A stretch of 64,000 nucleotides of DNA from positions 1 through 64,000 of the forward strand of contig NZ_NNRK01000017.1 of the NCBI RefSeq assembly GCF_002252475.1. Direction: 5' to 3'. Below are positions 43,611 to 53,057 of this stretch, in pieces. Under the pieces are notes generated by a model. It had not been told where the DNA came from. It worked only from the letters and a program-made list of their open reading frames with translations, and ran no database searches. This DNA is from Brucella rhizosphaerae. Its GTDB lineage: Bacteria > Pseudomonadota > Alphaproteobacteria > Rhizobiales > Rhizobiaceae. Position 1 is the stretch's first letter. The number at the start of each line of letters is the position of its first letter. The position numbers and the translations under genes are program-made.

Positions 43611-43639
43611 TTGACTTAGAAACAAATGTTCATTAATCG
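43611..43639 (+). promoter_or_regulatory. Promoter of the DRL operon with shared operator B
   Basis: A -35-like TTGACT (43611-43616) is followed after 17 bases by a weak -10 (TAATCG). The operator AGAAACAAATGTTC (43618-43631) fills the spacer, where a bound repressor would block RNA polymerase. Its core is identical to operators A and C. Confidence 0.7.
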
Positions 43640-43693
43640 ATAAGGCATCAGAGGAGACTGCAAGCCTTTTGCAGGGACGTTCAGGAGGAAACG

Positions 43694-45013
43694 ATGGCAA
43701 CCAACGTGGCGTTGACTGGTTTGGCGCGTGATATGCAGGCGCGGGCAGATAGTGGGCGACCAATTCGCATCGGACTGATTGGCTCAGGCGAAATGGGTAC
43801 AGATATCGTGACGCGTGTCGCGCACATGCCCGGTATTGAAGTTGGTGCTATCTCTGAATTGCGCGTTCCCAACGCTCTTAAAGCTGTCGATATCGCTTTT
43901 CAGGAAGAAGGTCATGGCCGCGAGGTTTCTACGGCTTCTGATCTCACTGCTGCGATGGAAGCGCATAAGGTTGCCGTAACCGATAATGCCAATCTGATTC
44001 TTGAGAACGATCTTATCGACGTTGTGATCGACGCGACGGGCGTTCCGGCTGTCGGTGCTGAAATTGGCCTTCGTGCCATGGAACACGGCAAACATCTCGT
44101 TATGATGAATGTCGAAGCTGACGTCACCATCGGTGCTTATCTGAAAGCTGAAGCAGAACGTCTTGGCGTGACCTATTCGCTGGGCGCAGGTGACGAGCCA
44201 TCATCCTGTATGGAACTGATCGAGTTTGTGACCGCGATGGGGCATCCCATTGTCGCCGCAGGCAAGGGCAAGAACAATCCACTTAATATCGATGCCATTC
44301 CTGACGAATATATGGAAGAAGCCACGCGCCGTAACATGAATGTGCGCATGTTGGTGGAGTTCGTCGATGGTTCAAAGACCATGGTCGAAATGGCTGCCAT
44401 TGCCAATGCCACGGGTCTTGTCCCGGATAAAGCCGGTATGCATGGCCCTGCTGCAACCCTTGACCAGCTTAACAAAACTCTGATCCCTGAAAAGGATGGC
44501 GGCCTTTTATCGAGGGTCGGCGTTGTTGATTATTCGATTGGCAAGGGCGTTGCGCCCGGCGTTTTCGTTGTCGCCGACATGTCGCATCCGCGCATTTCCG
44601 AGCGCATGGAAGATCTGAAGATGGGCAAAGGCCCTTACTTCACATTCCATCGTCCATATCACCTGACTTCTCTGGAAGTGCCGCTCACCTGCGCGCGCGT
44701 CGTACTTTACGGAAAGCCGGACATGGTTCCACTTTCGACGCCTGTCGCTGAAGTGGCAGCTGTTGCCAAGAAGGATATGCAGCCCGGCGAAAAGCTCGAT
44801 GCGATTGGTGAATATTGCTATCGCGCCTGGATCATGACTTCGGGGGAGGCGCGTAGTGCGCATGCCATTCCTTGCGGGCTTCTGCAGGGTGGCAGTGTAA
44901 CCAAGCCTATTAAGAAGGGTGAACTCATCACTTACGACAATGCTGCAGTCGCACCCGGTTCCAAGATTGCTGAGCTGCGCGCGCGTCAAGACAAGCTCGT
45001 TTACGGAGCGTGA
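43694..45013 (+). CDS. DXR-like (DRL) family NAD(P)-dependent reductoisomerase with SAF-like C-terminus
   Basis: 439 residues; AGGAGG precedes the ATG. An N-terminal Rossmann domain (GLIGSGEMG, 27-35) like homoserine dehydrogenase is followed by DVVIDATGVPAVG, SLGAGDEPSSCMEL (163-174) and GKGKNNPLN (190-198), then a C-terminal SAF-like segment (KDMQPGEKLDAIGEYCYRAW). This matches the DXR-like (DRL) enzymes of Brucella, which interconvert 1-deoxy-D-xylulose 5-phosphate and 2-C-methyl-D-erythritol 4-phosphate. Here it is first in an operon with thiamine-dependent E1 subunits and an E2, between two PTS systems, so a catabolic direction is inferred. If it is the only DXR/DRL of the genome, it must also serve isoprenoid synthesis. 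Confidence 0.8.
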   Translation: MATNVALTGLARDMQARADSGRPIRIGLIGSGEMGTDIVTRVAHMPGIEVGAISELRVPNALKAVDIAFQEEGHGREVSTASDLTAAMEAHKVAVTDNANLILENDLIDVVIDATGVPAVGAEIGLRAMEHGKHLVMMNVEADVTIGAYLKAEAERLGVTYSLGAGDEPSSCMELIEFVTAMGHPIVAAGKGKNNPLNIDAIPDEYMEEATRRNMNVRMLVEFVDGSKTMVEMAAIANATGLVPDKAGMHGPAATLDQLNKTLIPEKDGGLLSRVGVVDYSIGKGVAPGVFVVADMSHPRISERMEDLKMGKGPYFTFHRPYHLTSLEVPLTCARVVLYGKPDMVPLSTPVAEVAAVAKKDMQPGEKLDAIGEYCYRAWIMTSGEARSAHAIPCGLLQGGSVTKPIKKGELITYDNAAVAPGSKIAELRARQDKLVYGA

Positions 45014-45025
45014 GGACAAAACATC

Positions 45026-46063
45026 ATGGTTCAAGCCAAAAAAGTCGAACCGCAGGATACGGGCGACCGTCATAATCTGCCTTACGTTTTTCGCACTTAT
45101 TCGCCGGATCAGCTGAAGGAAGCGCTGCATAAAATGTATCTGATCCGCCGCTTTGAAGAAGGTGCGGAAGAGAGCTACACACGCGGTCTTATTCACGGAA
45201 CGATGCATCTGTCTATCGGGCAAGAGGCGAGTGCAATGGGCTCGTGCCTGCCGCTGAATGATGACGACATGATTACGTCGACACATCGTGGTCATGGTCA
45301 TTGCATCGCCAAGGGCGCTGATGTGAAGCGCATGTTTGCAGAATTTTTCGGTAAGGAAACCGGCTATTGCAAGGGTCGTGGCGGCTCAATGCACATAGCC
45401 GATGTTTCCAAGGGCAACCTTGGCGCAAACGGCATTGTAGGCGGCGGCATTCCTATTGCTGTCGGAGCAGCTCTTTCAGCCAAGAAGCAAAAGAATGGCA
45501 AAGTCGTTGTGTCGTTTTTCGGGGATGGGGCCAATAACGAAGGCGCTTTTCATGAAGCGTTGAATATGGCCGCTGTCTGGAAGCTTCCTGTTGTGTTCAT
45601 TTGCGAAAACAACGGTTACGGCATGTCCACTTCGACGAAGCGTTCCACAGCAGTTGCAAATGTTGCTGACCGTGCCTCGGCCTACAACATGCCCGGCGTC
45701 ATCGTGGACGGAAATAATCTGTCGGAAGTGGCAGAGGCCGTCAATGAAGCGACCGAACGCGCGCGGCGCGGCGATGGACCAACGCTGATTGAAAACAAGA
45801 CCTACCGTATCCGGGGGCACTCCAAGAGCGATCGCAACCGCTATCGCACCAAGGAAGAAATCGAGCATTGGCAAAATGATCGCGATCCGATTGCGCATTT
45901 CGAGGCTGATATGAAGGCTTATGGCTTCATCAATGATGCCGAGATCGAGGCAATTCGTGCAGAGGTTGAGAAGGAAATCGCTGACGCGATTGAATTCGCC
46001 AAGAACAGCCCTGCGCCCGATCTTACCAACCTGACCCGCGACGTTTACACGGACGATATTTGA
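45026..46063 (+). CDS. Thiamine-diphosphate-dependent dehydrogenase E1 alpha subunit (acetoin dehydrogenase-like)
   Basis: 345 residues. The thiamine diphosphate motif runs from GDG (166-168) to ENN (194-196). Other family marks are [26 protein letters not shown] and [11 protein letters not shown]. The sequence fits the AcoA/PdhA class. With E1 beta it would cleave an alpha-ketol or 2-oxo acid and pass the acyl group to E2. It lies 12 bases after the DRL gene and 2 bases before the ATG of E1 beta. Acetoin cleavage is chemically parallel to cleavage of 1-deoxyxylulose 5-phosphate (methyl ketone next to a CHOH), which makes that compound a plausible substrate here. Confidence 0.88.
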   Translation: MVQAKKVEPQDTGDRHNLPYVFRTYSPDQLKEALHKMYLIRRFEEGAEESYTRGLIHGTMHLSIGQEASAMGSCLPLNDDDMITSTHRGHGHCIAKGADVKRMFAEFFGKETGYCKGRGGSMHIADVSKGNLGANGIVGGGIPIAVGAALSAKKQKNGKVVVSFFGDGANNEGAFHEALNMAAVWKLPVVFICENNGYGMSTSTKRSTAVANVADRASAYNMPGVIVDGNNLSEVAEAVNEATERARRGDGPTLIENKTYRIRGHSKSDRNRYRTKEEIEHWQNDRDPIAHFEADMKAYGFINDAEIEAIRAEVEKEIADAIEFAKNSPAPDLTNLTRDVYTDDI

Positions 46064-46065
46064 AC

Positions 46066-47064
46066 ATGGACACGACAATCCGTGAGTTGAGCTATTCGCA
46101 AGCTATCCAGGAAGCCATGGCAATTGCCATGGAGCGCGACGAGCGCGTGTTTCTTATGGGTGAAGACATTGGCGTCTATGGCGGCGCATTTCAGGTGACT
46201 GGTGATCTGGTTCATCGCTTTGGTGAAGACCGGGTTATGGACACCCCTATTTCCGAGCTCGGTGGCGCTGGCGTTGCAGTTGGTGCGGCGCTGACCGGCA
46301 TGCGCCCAATCTTTGAGTTCCAGTTTTCCGACTTTGCTGCCCTCGCCATGGAGCAGATTGTTAATCAGGCTGCAAAAATCCGTTACATGCTTGGCGGTGC
46401 GGTTTCGGTGCCGCTGGTCATGCGCTTTCCAGCAGGCTCGGGCACGGGTGCTGCAGCACAGCACAGCCAGAGCCTTGAAGCATGGCTCGGCCATGTTCCC
46501 GGTCTCAAGGTTTTGCAGCCATCGACACCTTATGATGCCAAAGGCATGTTGCTTGCAGCTGTTGAAGATCCTGATCCAGTTATGATTTTCGAGCACAAAC
46601 TTCTCTATAAGACCAAGGGGCCGGTTCCCGAAGGCTTCTACACTGTGCCAATCGGTAAGGCGGAAGTGGTTCGCGAAGGCCGAGACCTGACTATCGTCGC
46701 AACAGCAATCATGGTGCACAAGTCGCTTGATGCTGCTGCAGAACTCGCCAAGGAAGGCATTGATGTCGAAGTGATCGATCTGCGCACTGTGCGCCCGATT
46801 GATCGTGAAGCCATCATTAAAAGCGTGAAGAAGACTTCCAGGCTTCTTTGCGTTTATGAAGCGGTCAAAACACTTGGCATTGGTGCCGAAATCTCGGCAA
46901 TCGTGGCCGAAAGCGATGCGTTTGATTATCTTGATGCGCCGATTGTGCGTCTTGGCGGTGCAGAAACTCCAATTCCATATAATCCCGATCTTGAGCGTGC
47001 AACCGTTCCGCAGGTCCCTGACATTGTGAAAAGCGCGCGCGATCTGGCTAAGGGAGTGCGCTGA
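46066..47064 (+). CDS. Thiamine-dependent dehydrogenase E1 beta subunit (acetoin dehydrogenase-like)
   Basis: 332 residues from ATG 46066; a TTG two codons earlier overlaps the E1 alpha stop. Family marks: [58 protein letters not shown] and [20 protein letters not shown], then the C-terminal transketolase domain with [12 protein letters not shown]. It completes the E1 heterotetramer; the Glu of MGEDIG contacts the cofactor. The E2 gene follows 2 bases later. Confidence 0.89.
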   Translation: MDTTIRELSYSQAIQEAMAIAMERDERVFLMGEDIGVYGGAFQVTGDLVHRFGEDRVMDTPISELGGAGVAVGAALTGMRPIFEFQFSDFAALAMEQIVNQAAKIRYMLGGAVSVPLVMRFPAGSGTGAAAQHSQSLEAWLGHVPGLKVLQPSTPYDAKGMLLAAVEDPDPVMIFEHKLLYKTKGPVPEGFYTVPIGKAEVVREGRDLTIVATAIMVHKSLDAAAELAKEGIDVEVIDLRTVRPIDREAIIKSVKKTSRLLCVYEAVKTLGIGAEISAIVAESDAFDYLDAPIVRLGGAETPIPYNPDLERATVPQVPDIVKSARDLAKGVR

Positions 47065-47066
47065 CC

Positions 47067-48389
47067 ATGGCTGTGGAAGTCATTCTCCCCAAAGTCGATA
47101 TGGACATGGAGACGGGCCAGATTTCGCGCTGGTACGCCAAGGATGGCGATACCGTCACGAAGGGCCAGCTTCTCTTTGAAATTGAGACTGACAAGGCCGC
47201 GATGGAAATTGACGCTCCGGCATCAGGTATCATTGCGGACATCAGTGCTGCTGAAGGCGCTGTTGTGCCGGTTGGTCAGACAGTCGCCTGGATTTATGAT
47301 GAAGGCGAAGAGCGGGTTGGAACTTCGGTACCTGTTGTCGAAGAGAAGCCAGTTGCAGCTTCCGTAGAACCGATTGCTCAGAAACATGTTGAACCTGAGT
47401 CCTCCCAAGACGATGCAGCAGGTTCGACTGACGATGTGCGGGCAACGCCACTCGCGCGCCGAATGGCGCGTGAAGCGGGGATCGATCTGGCAGGTATTCA
47501 GGGATCTGGACCCAAAGGCCGTGTTCAGAAAAAGGACGTTGAAAGCAATATCAGCGTCGCTAAAACCGTGGCTGCACCAGTCTGGTCGGTTAACCGCACA
47601 CATAGAGAAGACGCGGCCATCGGCCCGTTGAATGCAGTCTGGTTGCGAGAGGGTGAGGCCAATCGCTTGCCGATTGTTCTGATCCACGGCTTTGCAGCTG
47701 ACCTCAACTCGTGGCGTGGATTGTTGGCCGGGGCATCGCTCGGCCATCCGATACTGGCGCTTGATCTTCCGGGACACGGCAATTCACCACGTGTCGTTCC
47801 TGAAAGTATCGATGACATTGCCGTTGCCGTCGAAACGACGCTTTCGGCCTTCGGTGTGACGTCTTGCCTGTTGGTCGGTCACTCGCTTGGCGGGGCGGTT
47901 GCTACAGTCACCGCTGCGCGTAGTGTTGTCGATGTGCGCTCTCTGCTGCTGATTTCTTCGGGTGGTTTGGGACCGCAGGTCAATGGTGCGTTTATCAAGG
48001 GTCTTATCGGCGCGAAAAGCGAAGCCAGCATCGTTCCCTGGCTGAAGCTGCTCGTCGCCGATGAGAGCCATCTGACGAAGCCGTTCATCAATGCAACAGT
48101 TGCACAAGCAGCTGATGCAGAACTGCGCGACACGCAGGGTGCGATTGGCGATCGGTTCTTTGCAGATGGCACGCAGACTTTTGAGGTGCGCTCATGCATT
48201 GCCTCGCTTGCAATGCCGGTTCGGCTCATTTTCGGTGCTGAGGATCGGGTCATTCCTGTCGCCCATGCACACGGCTTGCCGGGCAAGGTGGGCATCCATG
48301 TCTTCGCTGGTTGTGGACATATGCCACAAATTGAAGAACGTGGCGCTGTGCTGCAAATCCTCAAAGAATGTGCAGCCGCCGCCAGTTAA
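47067..48389 (+). CDS. E2 of an acetoin dehydrogenase-like complex: lipoyl domain, E3-binding domain and alpha/beta hydrolase
   Basis: 440 residues in three parts. A lipoyl domain (1-78) with the lipoylated Lys43 in ETDKAAME; a peripheral-subunit-binding domain (about 124-160, ATPLARRMAREAGIDL); and, instead of the usual acyltransferase core, an alpha/beta hydrolase domain (200-440) with the oxyanion stretch LIHGFAADLNSWR, nucleophile Ser273 in GHSLGG and a late His in GCGHMPQI. This is the AcoC layout of acetoin dehydrogenases. No dihydrolipoamide dehydrogenase gene lies nearby, so E3 must be borrowed. It should release acetyl-CoA. The operon ends in a strong terminator. Confidence 0.88.
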   Translation: MAVEVILPKVDMDMETGQISRWYAKDGDTVTKGQLLFEIETDKAAMEIDAPASGIIADISAAEGAVVPVGQTVAWIYDEGEERVGTSVPVVEEKPVAASVEPIAQKHVEPESSQDDAAGSTDDVRATPLARRMAREAGIDLAGIQGSGPKGRVQKKDVESNISVAKTVAAPVWSVNRTHREDAAIGPLNAVWLREGEANRLPIVLIHGFAADLNSWRGLLAGASLGHPILALDLPGHGNSPRVVPESIDDIAVAVETTLSAFGVTSCLLVGHSLGGAVATVTAARSVVDVRSLLLISSGGLGPQVNGAFIKGLIGAKSEASIVPWLKLLVADESHLTKPFINATVAQAADAELRDTQGAIGDRFFADGTQTFEVRSCIASLAMPVRLIFGAEDRVIPVAHAHGLPGKVGIHVFAGCGHMPQIEERGAVLQILKECAAAAS

Positions 48390-48413
48390 TACTCGATCGC
48401 GGCGACCAAAAAG

Positions 48414-48446
48414 AAAGCACATCGTTTTATGACGATGTGCTTTTTG
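48414..48446. terminator. Bidirectional terminator between E2 and SorC regulator genes
   Basis: A 12-bp stem AAAGCACATCGT / ACGATGTGCTTT with a 6-nt loop and TT after it; the A-rich left flank gives a T-run for the convergent regulator gene. Confidence 0.9.
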
Positions 48447-48449
48447 TCA

Positions 48450-49478
48450 CTAGTTGGACTGCGCTTTGTCTTTGAGCATCTGAGCGGCACTCTCTTCGTC
48501 GGTGATGAGAACTGTTGGCTTCAACAGCTCAATCGCTCCCAGCAGAGCAGCGATTTTCTCGTTACCGCCCGATGTGAGAATGCGTTGTGGAGTCTTCTGA
48601 AGGCTTTCGATTTTGGCTGACATGACCCGGTCATGCACCGGATCGTCAACTATCTTGCCGTTTTTATCATAAAAGTGGAAAAGCACGTCGCCAACGGCCC
48701 CATTTTCGATCAGCGACATCTTCTGCTGCTCGTCAATCAAGCCGACGCGGTAAGATGTGCTGCTTGCGGTTTGAATGTCACCAACGCTGAGCAGAACCAT
48801 GTCCAGTTCTTCGGCCATGTCGAGAACGGTATTCAGCCCGCAACGTTCAATAAGAGCGATCCGCGTTTCTTTGCTGTCAACCAGAGCAGGGGCGGGAATA
48901 AGATATCCTTCGCCCTGAAAAATCTGCGCGAACTGCCAGGCAAATTCCGGTGGATTGGAACGGCGGGGTTGAACGATGCCGCCGAGAAGAGAGATGACCT
49001 TCAGATCATTCAGCGGTCGCGCACCGATATGTTGCAGAGTGCTGGACAGGGTTCGGCCCCATCCCACTCCAATTGTCATGCCGTGCTGAACTTTTTCCGA
49101 AAGATAAGCGCCTGTCGCAGCGCTGATTGGTGGAATAGGATCGATATCTGGTGATGAGAGCGGCGCTACAATAGCGCGCTCCAGACCGAAGGTCTTTTCC
49201 AGCTCTACTTCCAGTGCAGTCAGACTTGCCAGCTTGCCTTCGATGGTAATTTTGACTTCATTGCGCGCACGGGCATCAGCAAGAAGGCGAACGATTGTCA
49301 CCCGGCCAACACCAAGCGCTTCCGCGATGTCATTCTGGGTCATTTGTTCGACGTAATACATCCACGCAGCACGCGTTCTCAGCCGGCTCGTGCGGTTTTC
49401 AGCGGCAACGCCTTCTGATCCAATGATGAGGTCAGCTGTCTCCGGATTCTTCTGCGTCTTCTTGCCGGCTTTTTTCAA
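48450..49478 (-). CDS. SorC/DeoR-class sugar-phosphate-binding transcriptional regulator
   Basis: 342 residues. A helix-turn-helix lies near residues 40-70 (EQMTQNDIAEALGVGRVTIV), followed by a long sugar-phosphate-binding domain of the SorC type (MTIGVGWGRTLSSTL, VISLLGGIVQP, the late GGNEKIAALLGAI). SorC proteins sense phosphorylated sugars. It lies between the DRL operon and the PTS genes and is the best candidate to bind the three ACAAATGTTC sites. GAGGGAT precedes the ATG. It is a paralogue of the regulator encoded at 62532-63512. Confidence 0.88.
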   Translation of the reverse strand: MKKAGKKTQKNPETADLIIGSEGVAAENRTSRLRTRAAWMYYVEQMTQNDIAEALGVGRVTIVRLLADARARNEVKITIEGKLASLTALEVELEKTFGLERAIVAPLSSPDIDPIPPISAATGAYLSEKVQHGMTIGVGWGRTLSSTLQHIGARPLNDLKVISLLGGIVQPRRSNPPEFAWQFAQIFQGEGYLIPAPALVDSKETRIALIERCGLNTVLDMAEELDMVLLSVGDIQTASSTSYRVGLIDEQQKMSLIENGAVGDVLFHFYDKNGKIVDDPVHDRVMSAKIESLQKTPQRILTSGGNEKIAALLGAIELLKPTVLITDEESAAQMLKDKAQSN

Positions 49479-49625
49479 AATAATCCCTCAAATTATTGGC
49501 GCAATACTGCATTATAGAAGTGATACTCTTAAAGCGAACCTATTGCTTTTCCACGTGAAGGCAAACAATAATTCATGCGCTCTGTCCATGCTGTTCTGAT
49601 GGCGCTGCGGTTAAGGAAAATGAAT

Positions 49626-50411
49626 ATGTTACGCATTCTTTCGGAAGAAATTGCAGTCAATCTGAAGGACCGTCTGCGCGAGGTTCGATATATGATTCGT
49701 CGCAATCGCCATGAAAGTTTGCAGGGCGAACAGGCAGCGCCGCGACCAGGTGAAATTGTGTCGCCGGAACTGCTTCTGGGACATGCAGCCAGCATGATGG
49801 ATAAGGCTCTGACGACGGCTGAAACAATATCCATTTCGCTAATTTCGTCTAATCCGACTGTCCATAACAGCGCGCCGCATATCAAAAGTCTGGCAATATA
49901 TTTTGGTGGCGGAACGGAAGGCGTGCGCGCTTTCCGCAAAGATATGTATTATCTCACCAAGGAAGTACTTCGCCGCAATCAACTGCCGAATGTGTTGATC
50001 CAGGAAGCTGTGTTCGTCACGGTGCATGAAAAAGTGATGCGCAAGCATGGGGCGCTGCTGAAGGGCGCGTTTGCTGCGGAAGCAGGTGACAACAAAATCA
50101 CAGAAACGGCTAGGGCCATTACGGTCATTTTCCTTGAACTTCTTGCGGAAAAGCCTGTACGCTTTATCTCATTGGATGGCCATTGTGACCCGCAGGCGCT
50201 GCGCAGATTTGAAACAATGTGTTTCGCTGCGGTTGGTCTGGCATGTGGTTTTGCGACAGCCAAAGCCGCCGATCTTGAAGGAGTTGATCCACTGGAAAGC
50301 GCAATTCTGGCATTGGATGCACGGCAGGAACGACTCATGCAGGCAGCTGAAGATCGCGATCAGGCGCAGCTCGAAACTCTGTTCCAGACCTTGATTGCGC
50401 ACCTGCCGTAA
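49626..50411 (+). CDS. Uncharacterised protein between the SorC and HPr-EI genes
   Basis: 261 residues from ATG 49626, favoured because AAGGA stands 8 nt upstream; ATGs at 49620 and 49575 are alternatives. The N-terminus is basic (LKDRLREVRYMIRRNRH). The rest is mainly helical, with TEGVRAFRKDMYYLTKEVL, and a central hydrophobic ARAITVIFLELLAEKPVRFI. No signal peptide, membrane helix or DNA-binding motif is obvious, and I do not recognise the family. Its place inside the PTS/DRL cluster suggests a role there. It is divergent from the SorC gene and convergent with the HPr-EI gene. Confidence 0.65.
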   Translation: MLRILSEEIAVNLKDRLREVRYMIRRNRHESLQGEQAAPRPGEIVSPELLLGHAASMMDKALTTAETISISLISSNPTVHNSAPHIKSLAIYFGGGTEGVRAFRKDMYYLTKEVLRRNQLPNVLIQEAVFVTVHEKVMRKHGALLKGAFAAEAGDNKITETARAITVIFLELLAEKPVRFISLDGHCDPQALRRFETMCFAAVGLACGFATAKAADLEGVDPLESAILALDARQERLMQAAEDRDQAQLETLFQTLIAHLP

Positions 50412-50415
50412 TGCG

Positions 50416-50446
50416 AAGCCCGGATTCTAAAATCCGGGCTTGTTTT
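50416..50446. terminator. Terminator between the unknown gene and the HPr-EI gene
   Basis: An 11-bp stem AAGCCCGGATT / AATCCGGGCTT with a 4-nt loop, then TGTTTT; it starts 5 bases after the stop codon and can serve the convergent gene. Confidence 0.88.
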
Positions 50447-50469
50447 GACAGGTATATTGCCGCGCTGAC

Positions 50470-52452
50470 CTAACTTCCCAGCATATCCGTAATCGTCTTT
50501 TTCGCGCGCGGAATTGAAGCCGGGCTCATGCTCAGTTCTGTTAGCCCCATGCGTAGAAACTCACCAATGAGTTCCGGCTTACCTGCTGCTTCTCCGCACA
50601 TGCCCACCATGATGCCTGCTTCGGTACCTGCTTTTGCGGTCATCTCAATTGCCGCCATGACAGCCGGGTGGCTGACATCGTTTAACTTGGCAACGGTAGG
50701 GTTCAGTCGATCTGCGGCCATCACATATTGCGTGAGATCATTGGTGCCGATGGAGAAGAAGGCCGCTTCTTTTGCGAGTTCTCTGGCAGCGAAAACGGCT
50801 GCCGGTGTTTCGATCATCACGCCAAGGTCGAACTCGGCGAAAGCTTTGCCTTCGCTTTTAAGTTCGCTGATGCATTCTGAAATCAGTCGCCTGGTTGCAC
50901 GGATCTCTTCGACATCCGAGATCATCGGCAGCATCACCTTGAGATTGCCGTTGACGGCTGAGCGCAGCAAGGCGCGCAGCTGCGGCTTGAACACGTCCAA
51001 ACGATCCAGGCACATGCGAATGCCACGCCAGCCAAGGAATGGATTTTCCTCTTCGGGAAACTCAATGCCCGCAATCGGTTTATCGCCACCGATATCAAGC
51101 GTGCGGACAATAACCGAATGTGGTGCAAATGCTTTGAGAAGTGCTGAATAGGTTTCAGTCTGCATGTCTTCGGACGGCAGATGAATATGCTTCATGAAGA
51201 GAAGCTCTGTGCGGAAAAGCCCAACACCCATGGCTCCCGCTTCGAGCGCGACGTCGATTTCCTCCAGCGCGCCCATATTGGCTGCAACTTCAATGACGGT
51301 GCCGTCAGCGCGTCTCGGGACTATCGAGCGGTAGGCATCAAGCGCCTGTTTTTCCTGCAATGCAGCGGCAATACGTGCTTCGAGATCGTTGCAGGTGACA
51401 GCGTCCGGGTCAGAATGGACGATGCCGCTACTACCATCTACAGCAACGAATTTAGCATTTCTGAGCTGCTGAACAGCGCTTCCAAGGCCTAAGACGGCAG
51501 GTATGCCATGTGTGCGGGCGATGATCGCAACATGCGATGTGGCCCCGCCATGTCCGCAGACGACGCCTTTGATTTTCTTAAGCGGAGCCCGTGCCAAATC
51601 CCAGGCACCAATGTCGTCGGCGATCAGTACGGACCCTGCGGGCAAACCTTCCAGATTGATGTCTTCTTTGCCAAGAAGCGCAAGGCAGATTTGTCGGCTG
51701 ACGGCATGAACATCATCAGCGCGTGCATTAAGATAAGGATCATCAAGTGCCGCAAACTGCCCGGCAACAGTGGATGCCGCTCCCAGCATTGCTGAAATTG
51801 CATCCATGCCCCCGCGAATGAGTGAGATAGCTTCTTCGGTCAGGCTGTCATCAGCCGCAATATCTTTCAAAGCAGCGATAATGCCGCGATCGGTATCCGC
51901 AAGGTTTCCTGTGGTGAGCGATTCATCCATGCGTTGTTGCACAGTTGCGATTGCCGATTTGAAATGGGCAACTTCGCTCTCAATTTCAGAAGCTGCAAGC
52001 TTTCGACCCAGCGGCTTGATTTCCTCGGGAAAGAACGCAAATGCAGTACCTAAAGAAACGCCCTCACTCGCTCCCACACCTTTTATCTGCCCATCGGGCA
52101 GCTTTGCGATTGTTGCTGGTTGAGCAACAGGTATGGGTTTAGGTGCAGTCTCTGGAACCGAAGTGGCCGTTGTCGCAGCATTGCTTTCTTCAAGACCAGC
52201 CTGCGGGTTTTCCAGATAGCCGATCAGCGCTTCGATTGCTTCAATGGCATCAGCTCCATCGGCGCGTACCGTGACTTCATCAAGCTCTTTGACGCCAAGC
52301 AGCATCAGCTTGACGGAACTTTTGGCACTGACGCTTTTTCCAGCCTTGGCGATCTCGATATCGCTTTCAAAACCCTTGGCCAATTTAACGAAGCGGGTTG
52401 CAGGGCGTGCATGCAGCCCTTCGTGCACCCGGACGATAGTCGAGCGTTCCAT
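50470..52452 (-). CDS. Fused HPr - Enzyme I phosphotransferase
   Basis: 660 residues. Residues 1-85 are HPr with the phosphorylated His14 (HEGLHARPATRF); an Ala/Pro/Thr-rich linker (about 86-122) joins it to Enzyme I, whose active His307 lies in GGATSHVAIIAR and whose C-terminal PEP-binding barrel carries GMCGEAAGKPELIG with the catalytic Cys. It uses phosphoenolpyruvate to phosphorylate HPr and then the EIIA proteins. It differs from the nitrogen-PTS EI (no GAF domain). Last gene of the glucitol-type operon, it probably feeds both PTS permeases here. Confidence 0.9.
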   Translation of the reverse strand: MERSTIVRVHEGLHARPATRFVKLAKGFESDIEIAKAGKSVSAKSSVKLMLLGVKELDEVTVRADGADAIEAIEALIGYLENPQAGLEESNAATTATSVPETAPKPIPVAQPATIAKLPDGQIKGVGASEGVSLGTAFAFFPEEIKPLGRKLAASEIESEVAHFKSAIATVQQRMDESLTTGNLADTDRGIIAALKDIAADDSLTEEAISLIRGGMDAISAMLGAASTVAGQFAALDDPYLNARADDVHAVSRQICLALLGKEDINLEGLPAGSVLIADDIGAWDLARAPLKKIKGVVCGHGGATSHVAIIARTHGIPAVLGLGSAVQQLRNAKFVAVDGSSGIVHSDPDAVTCNDLEARIAAALQEKQALDAYRSIVPRRADGTVIEVAANMGALEEIDVALEAGAMGVGLFRTELLFMKHIHLPSEDMQTETYSALLKAFAPHSVIVRTLDIGGDKPIAGIEFPEEENPFLGWRGIRMCLDRLDVFKPQLRALLRSAVNGNLKVMLPMISDVEEIRATRRLISECISELKSEGKAFAEFDLGVMIETPAAVFAARELAKEAAFFSIGTNDLTQYVMAADRLNPTVAKLNDVSHPAVMAAIEMTAKAGTEAGIMVGMCGEAAGKPELIGEFLRMGLTELSMSPASIPRAKKTITDMLGS

Positions 52453-52560
52453 TTATGTAAGCCTCAAAGCGACACCTGAAACAATTCGACATGCAATATG
52501 CCGGAAAACGTTTCAATTATCTGTTCTAACATGCGATTCTGGCGGCAAGACTGGCGAGAA

Positions 52561-52941
52561 TTAGCCGCCAATAATGATAATCTGGCCTTCTTTCAGGACA
52601 GAAACAAGCTCTTCACCGGCTATTTCACTGGCGCATATTTCGCCGGGACGATCTGTGGATTGTGCGCCCGTAAACGAAATAACCACGTGCCCGATTTCGC
52701 GTACTTTTTGCCATGCGCTATCACCAACTGCTGTAATCTCAGCGTTGAGTGAGCCTATGGTGATACGGGTTCCGACCACCGGTGCGAAAGCTTCAGGCCC
52801 TTCTTCCACAACATGCATCACAGACACTTCGGCCAGTTCGGGTGGAGAGCCGTCTGCAAACAGAATGAGCACGCCGCCTTCGGCGAGATCCGCAACTTCC
52901 GGGCCGATCGCGGTGATCCGCGTTTTCAGATGTATCGACAT
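52561..52941 (-). CDS. srlB: PTS glucitol/sorbitol-type EIIA component
   Basis: 126 residues of the PTS_EIIA_glucitol family, which is unrelated to other EIIAs. The phosphorylated His43 lies in VSVMHVVEEG. The C-terminus ends in EGQIIIIGG. It relays phosphate from HPr to EIIB (SrlE). It lies between the srlE-like and HPr-EI genes. Confidence 0.9.
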   Translation of the reverse strand: MSIHLKTRITAIGPEVADLAEGGVLILFADGSPPELAEVSVMHVVEEGPEAFAPVVGTRITIGSLNAEITAVGDSAWQKVREIGHVVISFTGAQSTDRPGEICASEIAGEELVSVLKEGQIIIIGG

Positions 52942-53021
52942 AGAGGCGGTCCTTTCTTGATATATCCTTCGATGCCCGGAAAAATCGATCAGGAAGCATC
53001 GCTATTGCACATTTTATGAAG

Positions 53022-53050
53022 AGCCTGCCGCTGTTTTGCAGCGACAGGCT
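53022..53050 (-). terminator. Intercistronic hairpin between EIIB and EIIA genes
   Basis: AGCCTG-c-CGCTG pairs with CAGCG-a-CAGGCT around a short T-rich loop. It lies a few bases past the EIIB stop on the minus strand, without a long T-run, so it is more likely a processing or attenuation site than a full stop. Confidence 0.5.
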
Positions 53051-53057
53051 GAGAGTT

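Noticed and set aside
48414-48446. Possible regulatory RNA between E2 and SorC genes
   Set aside because: The stem-loop with flanking A/T-runs is fully explained as a bidirectional terminator between convergent genes.
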